Made by a program: the position numbers and the translations under genes
The notes under the pieces: model-generated
What the model saw: only the letters and a program-made list of their open reading frames with translations
Database searches by the model: none
What the model was told of the DNA's origin: nothing
Shown here: piece by piece, positions 1 to 8,003 of the stretch
Layout: the number at the start of each line of letters is the position of its first letter
Numbering within the stretch: the stretch's first letter is position 1
NCBI GenBank assembly: GCA_964402995.1
Contig: CAYOEA010000007.1
Location: forward strand, 39,773 to 103,772
Origin: GCA-2686295 sp964402995
GTDB lineage: Archaea; Nanobdellota; Nanobdellia; Woesearchaeales; GCA-2686295
Length of the DNA stretch: 64,000 nucleotides
Direction of reading: 5' to 3'

Positions 1-239
1 GCAGTTTTAGCAATCTTTGCATTTTTAGCAGTTTTAGCAATCTTTGCAGTTTTTTCAAAAGCTTCATCATACGCATCATCATCGACATCTACTTCTTTTG
101 CTTTTTCATCATCATCATAATAACCACTCATAAAAGCTCCTTCCTCAGGACTAATCTCATCATCTTCAACTAATACTTCTCGACTTTCATCGTTGTAAAC
201 TGATTCAAATTCGTCATTTGGATTGTCATCTTTTGCCAT
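1..239 (-). CDS. acidic protein, C-terminus cut by window edge
   Basis: Seventy-nine codons read leftward from the ATG at 239 and run off the window. The visible part is rich in Asp and Glu, contains the stretch EEGAFMSGYYDDDE, and then becomes an Ala/Lys/Thr repeat (KIAKTAKNAKIAKTA) at the edge, which suggests a helical basic tail. No family is recognised and no membrane segment is visible. A TATA box at about 262-270 lies 27 bp upstream of the ATG, so the mRNA is probably leaderless. The promoter faces that of the zinc-ribbon gene, and a CACT-N4-AGTC palindrome lies between them. Confidence 0.75.
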   Translation of the reverse strand, partial: MAKDDNPNDEFESVYNDESREVLVEDDEISPEEGAFMSGYYDDDEKAKEVDVDDDAYDEAFEKTAKIAKTAKNAKIAKT

Positions 240-283
240 ACTCTCATTTTCACTCAGACGATTTATATAATTTTCGCTTTCTC

Positions 284-295
284 CACTGGCGAGTC
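284..295. promoter_or_regulatory. candidate operator CACT-N4-AGTC between divergent promoters
   Basis: CACTGGCGAGTC lies between two divergent TATA boxes, about 23 bp from the one at 262-270 (minus gene) and about 21 bp from the one at 306-314 (plus gene). It matches the near-palindrome found at the same distance upstream of five other TATA boxes in this window, with one mismatch in the right half-site. Function is inferred from position and recurrence only. Confidence 0.45.
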
Positions 296-345
296 AAACA
301 CAAGTTTTATATAGTTTCATATGTCGATAAAATTCAAACAAAAAA

Positions 346-537
346 GTGACAACTATGCATTCATTACAAGAATCCCATTTAGAAATTATTTGTGTTAACT
401 GTCATAAAAAACACAACCAGAATTTTGAGTCAAAATTTGACGAACACACATTACATTCACACTATAAGTCTAAGAATTGTGAACATTGCGGTTATGAGAT
501 TTTCTTTAAAACTGAAGATTGTTCAGGTAAATTATAA
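346..537 (+). CDS. small zinc-ribbon protein
   Basis: A 63-residue protein with two knuckles, CVNC near residue 16 and CEHC near residue 45, spaced as in a zinc ribbon. The family is not recognised; it could bind nucleic acid or act as a small metal-binding adaptor. The start is GTG at 346 or ATG at 355. A TATA box at 306-314 would place transcription initiation just upstream of either, with no Shine-Dalgarno site. It converges on map, the two stop codons being 7 bp apart. Confidence 0.7.
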   Translation: MTTMHSLQESHLEIICVNCHKKHNQNFESKFDEHTLHSHYKSKNCEHCGYEIFFKTEDCSGKL

Positions 538-544
538 AATAAAT

Positions 545-1438
545 CTAATCATCCAGCTTAGTTACGATAATTGGTTTTTCTCCAACAATAACAGTATGTT
601 CTGCTTGACTAATTAATCCTCCACGAACATCAGGCAAAGCAGGATATCCTCTAATTATACCTGCAGATTGTAATTCACGTAAACCAAACTTAACTTTGCC
701 AATACCATGAACTCTAGATAACCATCTAGTCGTAAAAGGTAAGCCATTAAATTGTGCTATATCTTTTAAAATTAATCTTGCAAAAGTACCCCTAATAGGA
801 CGTTTTGCAGATTGCATAAAAACAGTAGGCGCTCCAGATTCATGAATCATTCCCGCACCCGCAGATGCAAAAGGTTCAATAGCAACAATTTGTCCTTCCT
901 TTAAATTATTTGAGTTTCCATTATCATAATTTGGCATTGAAGGATTAGTATGAACAGTATAATGTCCAACGCCATGACCTGAAAGATTTTTTACAGGAGA
1001 AAATCCGTTTGCAGAAATAATTTCTTCAATTTTTCCTCCAATCTCACTAATTCTGACTCCAGTCTTGGCCATTTTAACAACAGTTTCAACAGCATCACGA
1101 GAAGCCCTAACAAGTTTAGCATTATCACCTAAATCCACAGTAGTTGCATTGTCAGTCACATATCCTTCAACATGTGCACCACAATCTAACTTTACAACAT
1201 CACCTTGAGCATAAACAGTTTCATCATTTTCTTCAGGACAATAATGCGCTGCAATTTCATTCCTAGAAGTTTGAGCAGGAAATGAAGGCTCACCTCCTAG
1301 TTCTTTTATTTTTGCTTCAACAGCATCACAAACGTCAAGTAATCGAGCACCAACTTTTATAAGTTTTGCACCATGTGCTAATGCTTTCGCTGAAATAATA
1401 CCTGATTCTTTATATTTTTTCAATGCATAATCATCCAT
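545..1438 (-). CDS. map: methionine aminopeptidase, type II
   Basis: Removes the initiator methionine from nascent proteins in the cytosol. At 297 residues it has the archaeal type IIa length with no N-terminal extension. All five metal ligands are visible: D85 and D96 (KLDCGAHVEGYVTDNAT), H155 (LSGHGVGHY), E188 (AIEPFAS) and E280 (SQAEHTVIV). H65 matches the catalytic histidine of the family. The type II helical insert lies between about 200 and 270. A TATA box near 1459-1468, 26 bp upstream of the ATG, indicates a leaderless mRNA. Confidence 0.96.
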   Translation of the reverse strand: MDDYALKKYKESGIISAKALAHGAKLIKVGARLLDVCDAVEAKIKELGGEPSFPAQTSRNEIAAHYCPEENDETVYAQGDVVKLDCGAHVEGYVTDNATTVDLGDNAKLVRASRDAVETVVKMAKTGVRISEIGGKIEEIISANGFSPVKNLSGHGVGHYTVHTNPSMPNYDNGNSNNLKEGQIVAIEPFASAGAGMIHESGAPTVFMQSAKRPIRGTFARLILKDIAQFNGLPFTTRWLSRVHGIGKVKFGLRELQSAGIIRGYPALPDVRGGLISQAEHTVIVGEKPIIVTKLDD

Positions 1439-1486
1439 GAATAGAGTAATTAACTAAGAATATATAAAACTTACTTAAACTAATGC

Positions 1487-1573
1487 TCAGAAAACAATAC
1501 CTAAGAAAGTCATAAGAAAAATTGCAAAAAACACAACAACAATTGCAAACTGAATTAGAATTCGTCCCACCAT
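1487..1573 (-). CDS. 28-residue single-helix membrane peptide downstream of signal peptidase
   Basis: An ORF below normal length cut-offs: MVGRILIQF, a continuous hydrophobic helix, then stop. It starts 9 bp after the signal peptidase stop. AAGGT lies about 7 nt upstream of its ATG and overlaps that stop codon, which indicates translational coupling. A hydrophobic segment of about 22 residues follows a single Arg. The family is not recognised; from position it could be a small accessory subunit of the peptidase or of the translocon. The ribosome binding site and the hydrophobic composition argue against chance. Confidence 0.6.
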   Translation of the reverse strand: MVGRILIQFAIVVVFFAIFLMTFLGIVF

Positions 1574-1582
1574 TTTTTTACC

Positions 1583-2149
1583 TTAATATATTATTGCAAT
1601 AGTTACAGAAGTAATTTGTTCAAATAGAACTTTATCAGGATCACTAGTTGGATTATTATCGCCTTTCATAATAAAATAAATTCCATTCTCATCTTGACCT
1701 TTGTACGCGATTCTATGTATGATTCTGCCATTTTCTGGATGAATATATGATACTATATCCCCAACTTTCAAGTCATCAGGACTTTCAGGTTTTATTTGAA
1801 TTGCATTTGCTGTTTCATCTAAAACAGGATCCATAGAATTAGTATTAGTAAATGATGCCCACTGTGCATCTTTAATATCCAAAACTATTCTATCTGAAAA
1901 TACGTCAATTTGATAAGCTTTTACCCAATTAGAAGGTGAAGCTCTCTCAACTGCAGAATCAAAATTTAAAGGATTCAGTATATCTACAAATTCATTAGTT
2001 GTTTGCTTTATAATTTGCCCAGTCGGAATATTAGAATCTAAATCAATCTGAGACAGTACAGATCCAAATAGAGCTCCCGTAACAAAAATCCCCACAACCC
2101 CAAAGATTCTAGTGATTTTCTTAATATTCATGAAAAGTTTAATACTCAT
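1583..2149 (-). CDS. signal peptidase I, archaeal/ER type (S26B)
   Basis: Membrane-anchored serine protease that removes signal peptides on the outer face of the membrane. An N-terminal helix (FGVVGIFVTGALFGSVLS) is followed by about 50 variable residues and then the catalytic boxes: TNSMDP with the nucleophile Ser, GDIVSYI, GRIIHRI with His in place of the bacterial general-base Lys (as in S26B), and MKGDNNPTSDP. An ATG also exists at 2161, but the TATA box at about 2171-2180 is only 14 bp from it. Initiation near 2149 favours this ATG, or the next at 2131. A CACT-N4-AGTG palindrome lies upstream. Confidence 0.88.
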   Translation of the reverse strand: MSIKLFMNIKKITRIFGVVGIFVTGALFGSVLSQIDLDSNIPTGQIIKQTTNEFVDILNPLNFDSAVERASPSNWVKAYQIDVFSDRIVLDIKDAQWASFTNTNSMDPVLDETANAIQIKPESPDDLKVGDIVSYIHPENGRIIHRIAYKGQDENGIYFIMKGDNNPTSDPDKVLFEQITSVTIAIIY

Positions 2150-2196
2150 AAGTAGTAACATGTATTAAATCATATATAAATGTTTCGTTTATTTAC

Positions 2197-2208
2197 CACT
2201 GAACAGTG
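2197..2208 (-). promoter_or_regulatory. candidate operator CACT-N4-AGTG upstream of signal peptidase
   Basis: CACTGAACAGTG has perfect half-sites and is centred about 27 bp upstream of the TATA box (2171-2180) of the signal peptidase gene. It is one of six similarly placed copies in the window. Confidence 0.5.
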
Positions 2209-2239
2209 AAAATGCATTAAATTTATCAAATAAAAGAAT

Positions 2240-3283
2240 TTATTGAAGATGAAAAGCATCAGAACCTAAATCATACTTAGTCCTAACAGAATCAGGAATA
2301 TTTAAGAGTAAAGAAGGAGCAGGATTTTTAACGCCAAAATTATTTCGTTCCAAAAATAAAGAACCATATTGTTGTTTAGTAACATAAATCTTTTCATCAA
2401 AATCAACATCATCATTTCTCACAACATAAGAAAATAAATTAGGAATTGAATTATCAAATAAATCATCAAAAAGATATGCCAATTCTGAACCATCATTCCA
2501 ATCAAAAGAATCAACTAATTCATGATCAATAGTAGTCACTTCAAAAGTTTCGTCTGAGCCAATATCAACATCTACAGGAATAAAAGAAAATTTTACTAAT
2601 TTCAAATAATCTTTGTCCTTAATAAAAGCATAAACATTTTTTTCATTATAAATGCTCATATTAAGAGAATAAAATGAAATAGAATCAGAAGAATCGAGCC
2701 AAGATCTAAACTGATAATGTGGAACTGCCAAATCAGCCAAACCAGCAATATAATCTAAACGCTCAACAAGTTCACGCCCATTACGTTTGTCAACTAATAA
2801 ATCAATACACTCATCTCGTTTAGAAAGAAGTGCAGAATTTGAAGATAAGGCATAATCCCCGGTCGTCTTCATATAATCAAAAGATTCATCTTCAAAATCA
2901 GTCAAGAAATGCAATTCTTCTTCAGAAAGTTTAATTCTATTTCTAAAAAAACGATTTGCTAATTGACCTAACTTAAGACCTGCAAAACCCGAAAATACAG
3001 ATAAAGCAGAATATTGAAATGAGTTAATAGAAGATAAATTAAGAGATATATCTTTAACGAAATGCATCATACCAATACCTAAAGGAATTGTTGAATCATT
3101 TTGATTTGTAGATTTTAAAAAAGATGCAGAGTTAGAATGTTTAATTCCAAACTCTCGCTGCACGTTCTTGTTATAACGAGCTGTATCTTTAACAATACCA
3201 TAATTTTTGTCTAAATAAGTCCCAGCACCAAAACCCATAATAAAACTAGTCACTGCATCACCAATTAAATATTCTAATTCCAT
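2240..3283 (-). CDS. unrecognised protein, divergent paralogue of the next gene upstream
   Basis: No family recognised. From the chosen ATG it begins MELEYLIGD and continues with a glycine-rich hydrophobic segment (SFIMGFGAGTYL), a second hydrophobic patch near residue 90 (SALSVFSGFAGLKLGQL) and an acidic C-terminal half. The N-terminus and the segment after the second patch (LSEEELHFLTDFE) resemble the upstream neighbour (MENLEWLMG, GFGQGYNF, LTKDEQNRVDSL), so the two are probably old tandem duplicates. A longer start at 3352 exists. A TATA-like TTTAAA near 3304-3314 sits 25-30 bp from this ATG and favours the shorter form. Confidence 0.65.
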   Translation of the reverse strand: MELEYLIGDAVTSFIMGFGAGTYLDKNYGIVKDTARYNKNVQREFGIKHSNSASFLKSTNQNDSTIPLGIGMMHFVKDISLNLSSINSFQYSALSVFSGFAGLKLGQLANRFFRNRIKLSEEELHFLTDFEDESFDYMKTTGDYALSSNSALLSKRDECIDLLVDKRNGRELVERLDYIAGLADLAVPHYQFRSWLDSSDSISFYSLNMSIYNEKNVYAFIKDKDYLKLVKFSFIPVDVDIGSDETFEVTTIDHELVDSFDWNDGSELAYLFDDLFDNSIPNLFSYVVRNDDVDFDEKIYVTKQQYGSLFLERNNFGVKNPAPSLLLNIPDSVRTKYDLGSDAFHLQ

Positions 3284-3426
3284 TAAAGTTTGGGAACTTA
3301 AAGTTTCTTTTAAACATTTAGGGAAAATAATAAAACAAAAAAATAAAATCAAAACAATAAGTTAATTGTAAAAGCCAAGAAATAAATTAACATCAACTAC
3401 ACCCAATCATGATTTCAAAAAAAGAA

Positions 3427-4407
3427 TTAATTATTCGACAAATCCCCAGACATAACATTTCCTTCTTTATGTGCTTTATACATAAAATAAGTTTTCATAG
3501 AAGCATCAGCGATAGGTACGTCCTTTGGAACTAATGATAAAACAACATCAGTAAATTTATATTTTGAACTAATACGTTTTGCAATATAATCTAAATCTCC
3601 ACCCCAATCTAATTTTTCAGTTGCCACATCTAAAGTCATAACTCCAGACATAAAGTTCTTAAAAAGAGGAGATATATCATTAGGCAAATCTCCAAATATA
3701 TTAGGAATAGCATAAGTTACAGAATAAAGATCATCACCAGAAATAATTAAAGATTCAACATCTCGCTCACCTTCACTTGTCACAAAAGCTAAACCAGCAT
3801 GATCAGGTTTAGCAGATACTTGTTTCACTAAATTCTCCGCCAAATGATAAAATCGACCTTCATCCATGGCAGTTGTTAAATCATAAGTAAATTTTTTTAA
3901 TAACTCAGGATTCTTTTTGTTAATAAGATAATCTGAAACCGATCTAAGTTCAGCATCGTACCAACCGGCATTTTGCGGAGCGTTACCATTTAATTTAGTA
4001 TAATTCTTAAAAGATCCAACCAAAGAGTCAACTCTATTTTGCTCATCCTTAGTTAAAGAGATTTTACTTCGTTTAAACTCACTAAAACCACGACCAATAA
4101 GAGTGCCAAGATAAAATGACATCCCACTAGTTAAACCAAAACCTAAAGTTCTATCATCTGCAAGAATTTTTACTGCAAGACCATCAGCAACTGCAAGTAA
4201 TTCATTAACAAAATATTTCTTCTTAATCTTAGGAACAGATTTAGAATTTGAATCCACCTCGTCACCGAAAAACTCAGAGCTTAACTCAGTAACTAAATTA
4301 CTAACGTCACCTTTATATTCGGTACGTTGATTAAAATTATAACCTTGTCCAAATCCTAACCCTAAGCTAGCAATTGAAACACCCATTAACCATTCTAAGT
4401 TTTCCAT
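3427..4407 (-). CDS. unrecognised protein, divergent paralogue of its downstream neighbour
   Basis: A 326-residue protein of unknown function. It has a hydrophobic glycine-rich N-terminus (GVSIASLGLGFGQGY), a second hydrophobic stretch near residue 120 (GLTSGMSFYLGTLIG) and a soluble mixed remainder. The ATG follows the stop codon of the 67-residue gene by 9 bp, with a GGGAT ribosome binding site in between, so the two are co-transcribed. Similarity to the following gene in layout and short motifs suggests a lineage-specific paralogous family, perhaps membrane-associated. Function cannot be assigned. Confidence 0.7.
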   Translation of the reverse strand: MENLEWLMGVSIASLGLGFGQGYNFNQRTEYKGDVSNLVTELSSEFFGDEVDSNSKSVPKIKKKYFVNELLAVADGLAVKILADDRTLGFGLTSGMSFYLGTLIGRGFSEFKRSKISLTKDEQNRVDSLVGSFKNYTKLNGNAPQNAGWYDAELRSVSDYLINKKNPELLKKFTYDLTTAMDEGRFYHLAENLVKQVSAKPDHAGLAFVTSEGERDVESLIISGDDLYSVTYAIPNIFGDLPNDISPLFKNFMSGVMTLDVATEKLDWGGDLDYIAKRISSKYKFTDVVLSLVPKDVPIADASMKTYFMYKAHKEGNVMSGDLSNN

Positions 4408-4416
4408 TTTAAATCC

Positions 4417-4617
4417 CTACATCAATAATAATCCTTTTTTATCATTTAATCGTTTAATATCATAATCAATTAATTTTGTTATTAACCAAATTATTCCAGC
4501 TAATACAAAAGCTAACAAACCAAGTATAATATTCTCAATTCCAAGCCCCGACTTTCTAAAAATCACCCCAGTATATTTAGGAGAAATTCTTTCTATCGCT
4601 TGTTTGCCTAGTTTCAC
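4417..4617 (-). CDS. small single-pass membrane protein
   Basis: Sixty-six residues from a GTG start, with one clear transmembrane helix (IILGLLAFVLAGIIWLI) followed by a charged tail. The reading frame is open up to a TTG at 4665, but AGGGAG lies 6 nt before the GTG at 4617, which decides the start. First gene of a pair with the 326-residue protein. No family recognised. Confidence 0.6.
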   Translation of the reverse strand: MKLGKQAIERISPKYTGVIFRKSGLGIENIILGLLAFVLAGIIWLITKLIDYDIKRLNDKKGLLLM

Positions 4618-4666
4618 AGTCAACTCCCTATTTAAATTACAAAAAGTTGAATAATAAAAAATCAAG

Positions 4667-4708
4667 AGCTCAAAGAATAATTAACCGGAGTCAAAAACTC
4701 TTTGAGCT
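4667..4708. repeat. 10-bp inverted repeat with 22-nt loop
   Basis: AGCTCAAAGA at 4667-4676 pairs perfectly with TCTTTGAGCT at 4699-4708. A smaller GAGT/ACTC hairpin is nested in the loop. It lies between the stop of the 283-residue gene and the start of the next minus-strand gene, so it could be a transcript end or an mRNA structure. Confidence 0.5.
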
Positions 4709-4748
4709 AATGATTAAAGTGACAACTTTAACATAAAATAGAAAAAAA

Positions 4749-5600
4749 TTAGTCTTTCTTTTCGTAAGACTTCTGTTGGTTCATCCTCATTAAATCCATA
4801 GCAACTAATTCATGATCCAATCCTTTTGTGTAGATTTGACTTTCATCAGGTTTAACTATATTAACAATTTCTTTCTCAGAATATAACCAATTTGTTTTAA
4901 TGGTTATTTGCTCAGCCATTGTTGATTGTTCAATACTCAAAATGTCCCTTGCAAGATTGGTTGCATCTGTAATTCCAAAGTTTGCACCCATCTCATTAGC
5001 TAAAATTCTCATTGGATTTAACGAATCATAAATTGGTTTTACAACAACTTTTTGACCCCAGTTTGCAACTGCAGATAAAGCTTCAACTGCGTAAGCCACG
5101 TCTGAAACTTTTCCAGTTTTATAAGACTCATTTAATTCAGTCATTCCTTTCTTAAATTGTTCAACTTGCTCAGTTTTCACAATTTTATCTTGTTTAACTT
5201 TTTCTAAAAAGTCAGCTTCAACATTGTCCATCTGGTTTGAATAAGTATCAAAAAAAGCATCAATATTTTCAGGATTAGTTAGTCCATCATAAATAGTACT
5301 TTGAACATGCGCTCTTTCTGGATTAATTCTTGAACTTAAGGTAAATCCAATTAAGTTTCCAATTAAACCTTCTAATTCCGATGATACAGTAAATGTTTGT
5401 TTTGCAACTCCTCTAAATAAACCACCTTCGGCAGTTTGAGTCATTGCAATTCCATCTAATGCATTTAAATCATTATAAGCACCTAATACTCCAGATACTA
5501 ATCTTTGTACTACTTCTTGCCCCATTTCTTCCTGTGGCTTCACTATATCTTCTTCTTTTTCAAAAAAAGACATTCCCATATTTCCAAACATATTTAACAT
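4749..5600 (-). CDS. unrecognised soluble protein
   Basis: A 283-residue protein, probably mostly helical, with no signal peptide and no convincing membrane helix apart from a mildly hydrophobic stretch near residue 80 (ELEGLIGNLIGFTLSS). GAGG lies 8-9 nt before the ATG. Upstream, between this gene and the beta-rich gene, are two strong hairpins. No family or catalytic motif is recognised; the charged central part (about 120-165) looks amphipathic. Function unknown. Confidence 0.65.
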   Translation of the reverse strand: MLNMFGNMGMSFFEKEEDIVKPQEEMGQEVVQRLVSGVLGAYNDLNALDGIAMTQTAEGGLFRGVAKQTFTVSSELEGLIGNLIGFTLSSRINPERAHVQSTIYDGLTNPENIDAFFDTYSNQMDNVEADFLEKVKQDKIVKTEQVEQFKKGMTELNESYKTGKVSDVAYAVEALSAVANWGQKVVVKPIYDSLNPMRILANEMGANFGITDATNLARDILSIEQSTMAEQITIKTNWLYSEKEIVNIVKPDESQIYTKGLDHELVAMDLMRMNQQKSYEKKD

Positions 5601-5623
5601 TTTATTTTCCTCTGGTTTTTAAC

Positions 5624-5704
5624 GAGATCCAAAAATCAAACAAGATTTTTGATTACATCTCATTTTTAAAAAAAACGAGACACAAGAATTCCCTTATTCT
5701 TGTG
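5624..5704. repeat. two adjacent hairpins in an intergenic region
   Basis: The first hairpin pairs CAAAAATC (5630-5637) with GATTTTTG (5644-5651) inside an outer GAGAT/ATCTC pair (5624-5628 and 5657-5661). The second pairs CACAAGAAT (5681-5689) with ATTCTTGTG (5696-5704). They lie between two minus-strand genes and could end the upstream transcript or fold in the leader of the downstream one. Confidence 0.5.
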
Positions 5705-5732
5705 CAAATCCCATTTCTTCATTATTCTAAAA

Positions 5733-6914
5733 TTATTTTGCACCTAAATCTACTTTCATAACTAAGTACATTCCAAGGTCTCCTGTTCTTGCAGAATATT
5801 TTCCTTCTAAATTTGCACTTATACGATTACCTAATTTCATAGGTACATAGATTTCAGCTATTGGCGAAACTTCTAATTTGCCATCTTCCAATTTTGTGTC
5901 AATTCCACCACCAATTTGTAAGTAAGGCGTTACTTGCGCTCCTGCTTCTAATTGAAAGTATGCAGCATCTTCCCGTCCTTGCCCATCAAACTTTAAAGTG
6001 ATATCCCCTTTATTCATGAAAGGCGAGAAATGTGTTGGAAAAAATCTTGGCGTTGTTATATGATCAATTACAAAATTAAAGAAATCGCGATTGGAATTAG
6101 CCTTATTTTTTCCTTTAAATGAAGTTCTACTTGTAAAATTCCAATCTCCATTCGGATTAGTATTTCCAAATGCAAACATCCCAAAGTTTTCACCTAAATC
6201 TTTTAATCCTAACATATAAGTTGTTGAGCCATTTTTAGCACCCGCACCAACATATACATTACCTAAATCAACTCCTGCTGCTAAATATTTCTCAAATCTT
6301 TGAGTTGTATCATTATTTACTGTTTCAGGCGTTGAAAGTAACATTCCTTTTACAAATATATTTTTATTTTCTGCACTTGCAACAATCCAATCCCATCGCT
6401 TTGTGTCTTCTCCCCACATTGCTCCGATGTTTGCACTTGTTTTAAATGATCCATTATCAAATTTATGAGATAATTCAATTCCAGCATCTGTGTTTTCATC
6501 AAAATTACCTATAGTATATAATCCGCCACTAAAAGTATGATTTCCAAATTCTTTTATTGGAAACATCATTCCTGCAATATCTTCTGCAACAGTATCTTTT
6601 ACAGTTTGAAAGAATGCATCATAAACTATTTTTACTTTATCACTTGTCAAAGTAATTCTTTGTTTTGGAATTGCTTCTTCAGAATTTTCAGTTCCAAAAT
6701 TATCATTGAAATATTGTGTTTCAGAACTTAATTTGAATGTTTTTTTATCTTTTTCTACATTCATACTATCGTCCACTGCTTGTTCTAATTTAATTTCATT
6801 TAGTAGTTCTTTGTCTATTGAATATGTAGTATCTGCAACTTCAGTTGAGTCTGGAGTTCCAAATGCCAATTTTAATGCAAGGCCTGCGCCTGCAACTATT
6901 TGTCCTAAAGCCAT
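5733..6914 (-). CDS. beta-rich protein with a possible barrel-like C-terminal region
   Basis: 393 residues. The N-terminus is hydrophobic (GQIVAGAGLALKLAFG) and is followed by a charged linker to about 110. From there to the end the chain is a series of short alternating polar/apolar strands joined by Gly/Asn/Asp turns (GGLYTIGNF, SANIGAMWG, KYLAAGVDLGNVYVGAGA, YLQIGGGIDT, ISANLEGKYSA, LGMYLVMKVDLG). That pattern resembles bacterial outer-membrane barrels, which would be remarkable in an archaeon, but a soluble beta fold cannot be excluded. Ribosome binding site AGGTGA lies 7 nt before the ATG. No family recognised. Confidence 0.65.
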   Translation of the reverse strand: MALGQIVAGAGLALKLAFGTPDSTEVADTTYSIDKELLNEIKLEQAVDDSMNVEKDKKTFKLSSETQYFNDNFGTENSEEAIPKQRITLTSDKVKIVYDAFFQTVKDTVAEDIAGMMFPIKEFGNHTFSGGLYTIGNFDENTDAGIELSHKFDNGSFKTSANIGAMWGEDTKRWDWIVASAENKNIFVKGMLLSTPETVNNDTTQRFEKYLAAGVDLGNVYVGAGAKNGSTTYMLGLKDLGENFGMFAFGNTNPNGDWNFTSRTSFKGKNKANSNRDFFNFVIDHITTPRFFPTHFSPFMNKGDITLKFDGQGREDAAYFQLEAGAQVTPYLQIGGGIDTKLEDGKLEVSPIAEIYVPMKLGNRISANLEGKYSARTGDLGMYLVMKVDLGAK

Positions 6915-7017
6915 TGTTTGTCACCTGAGTTGTTACTTATTGATAGTAACTTTGAACTAAGAGAACTCAAGATGAAGTATAAACTTTTGCCTTAAACTAT
7001 ATATACTAGTATAAACA

Positions 7018-7074
7018 TATAAGTAAATTAAAAACGTATAAATAAATTAGAAAAATATATAAAGAATAAACATT
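7018..7074 (+). promoter_or_regulatory. three degenerate 19-bp direct repeats at the AbrB/PhoU gene promoter
   Basis: Copies at 7018-7036, 7037-7055 and 7056-7074 each begin TATA or TATATA. The first two share about 15 of 19 positions; the third is weaker and contains the probable TATA box of the downstream gene. The repeats fill the space between two divergent genes and could bind the encoded AbrB-like protein, but AT-rich low complexity is a possible alternative. Confidence 0.4.
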
Positions 7075-7085
7075 ATATACAGTTC

Positions 7086-8003
7086 ATGAAGCGAAAACTG
7101 GTCAAGCAGGGAGCAAGTACGCTTATGATTAGCATACCCGCAAAGTGGGCCAAAGATAACAACCTAGACAAAGGAGCAGAAATAGACCTCGAAATAGAAA
7201 ATAATAACCTAATCGTAAAATCAGAAGAAAAGAAAAGCGAAAAAATCGCAAGATTAAAAATATCTACGGGCGCAGAGTCATCAATTAGAACAATGATAAC
7301 AAACGCCTACAGATTAGGTTATAGCAAATTAATCATCACATTCAATAATGAGCAAGAACTCAAATTCATCAAAAAAAGCACTAAAATAAATCTACTGGGA
7401 TTTGAAATAACAGATATAAAAGAAAATACTTGCACAATAGAAAACATAACAGAACCATCAAACGAACATGTTGAAAAAATATTTCTAAAAGTGTTATTTA
7501 GCATATCAGAATTGCTAAAAAGCACTAAAGAACAGCTACAAGGCCTTGAAAGAAAAGAGTACATAAACGAACTGGAAGAGAAAATCTACCAGTACGACAA
7601 TTTTGTGAGAAGAACGCACTCTTTGAGTAAAGAAGAGGATACTCCAATAAAATGGATTTTTCATTCTCAACTAATACACGCTCAAAGAGAAGTATTCTTC
7701 TTAGCTAAATTTGTCGAAGAAAATAAAATTAAAGTTTCAAAAGAAATAATTAAACTTTACGAAGAATTAGAAAAAATCTATGAAAATTTAAAACAAGGAT
7801 ATCTTAAAAACGATCTAAAAAGATTAGAAGAAATTCATCAAATGGAAAAAGAAATCATCCTAATAGAAACATATAAACTATTTGAAAAAACCAAAGGAAA
7901 AGAAAACATAATCATCCACAGAATTGCATCTGCTGTAAGAAAATTTTATCTTTCTGCAAGCCCATTAATCGGATTACAACTATGGAATACGCAAGAAAAG
8001 TAA
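7086..8003 (+). CDS. AbrB/SpoVT-like DNA-binding protein with PhoU-like helical domain
   Basis: Residues 1-50 form a swapped-hairpin AbrB domain (KRKLVKQGASTLMISIPAKWAKDNNLDKG). A central alpha/beta part follows, and from about 190 there is a long helical region (HSQLIHAQREVFFLAKFVEE) like PhoU. This architecture is widespread in archaea and is usually annotated as a phosphate uptake regulator, though no phosphate transporter genes are present here. The TATA box at about 7055-7062 implies a leaderless mRNA. It converges on the kinase gene with no gap (stops at 8003 and 8004). Confidence 0.85.
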   Translation: MKRKLVKQGASTLMISIPAKWAKDNNLDKGAEIDLEIENNNLIVKSEEKKSEKIARLKISTGAESSIRTMITNAYRLGYSKLIITFNNEQELKFIKKSTKINLLGFEITDIKENTCTIENITEPSNEHVEKIFLKVLFSISELLKSTKEQLQGLERKEYINELEEKIYQYDNFVRRTHSLSKEEDTPIKWIFHSQLIHAQREVFFLAKFVEENKIKVSKEIIKLYEELEKIYENLKQGYLKNDLKRLEEIHQMEKEIILIETYKLFEKTKGKENIIIHRIASAVRKFYLSASPLIGLQLWNTQEK

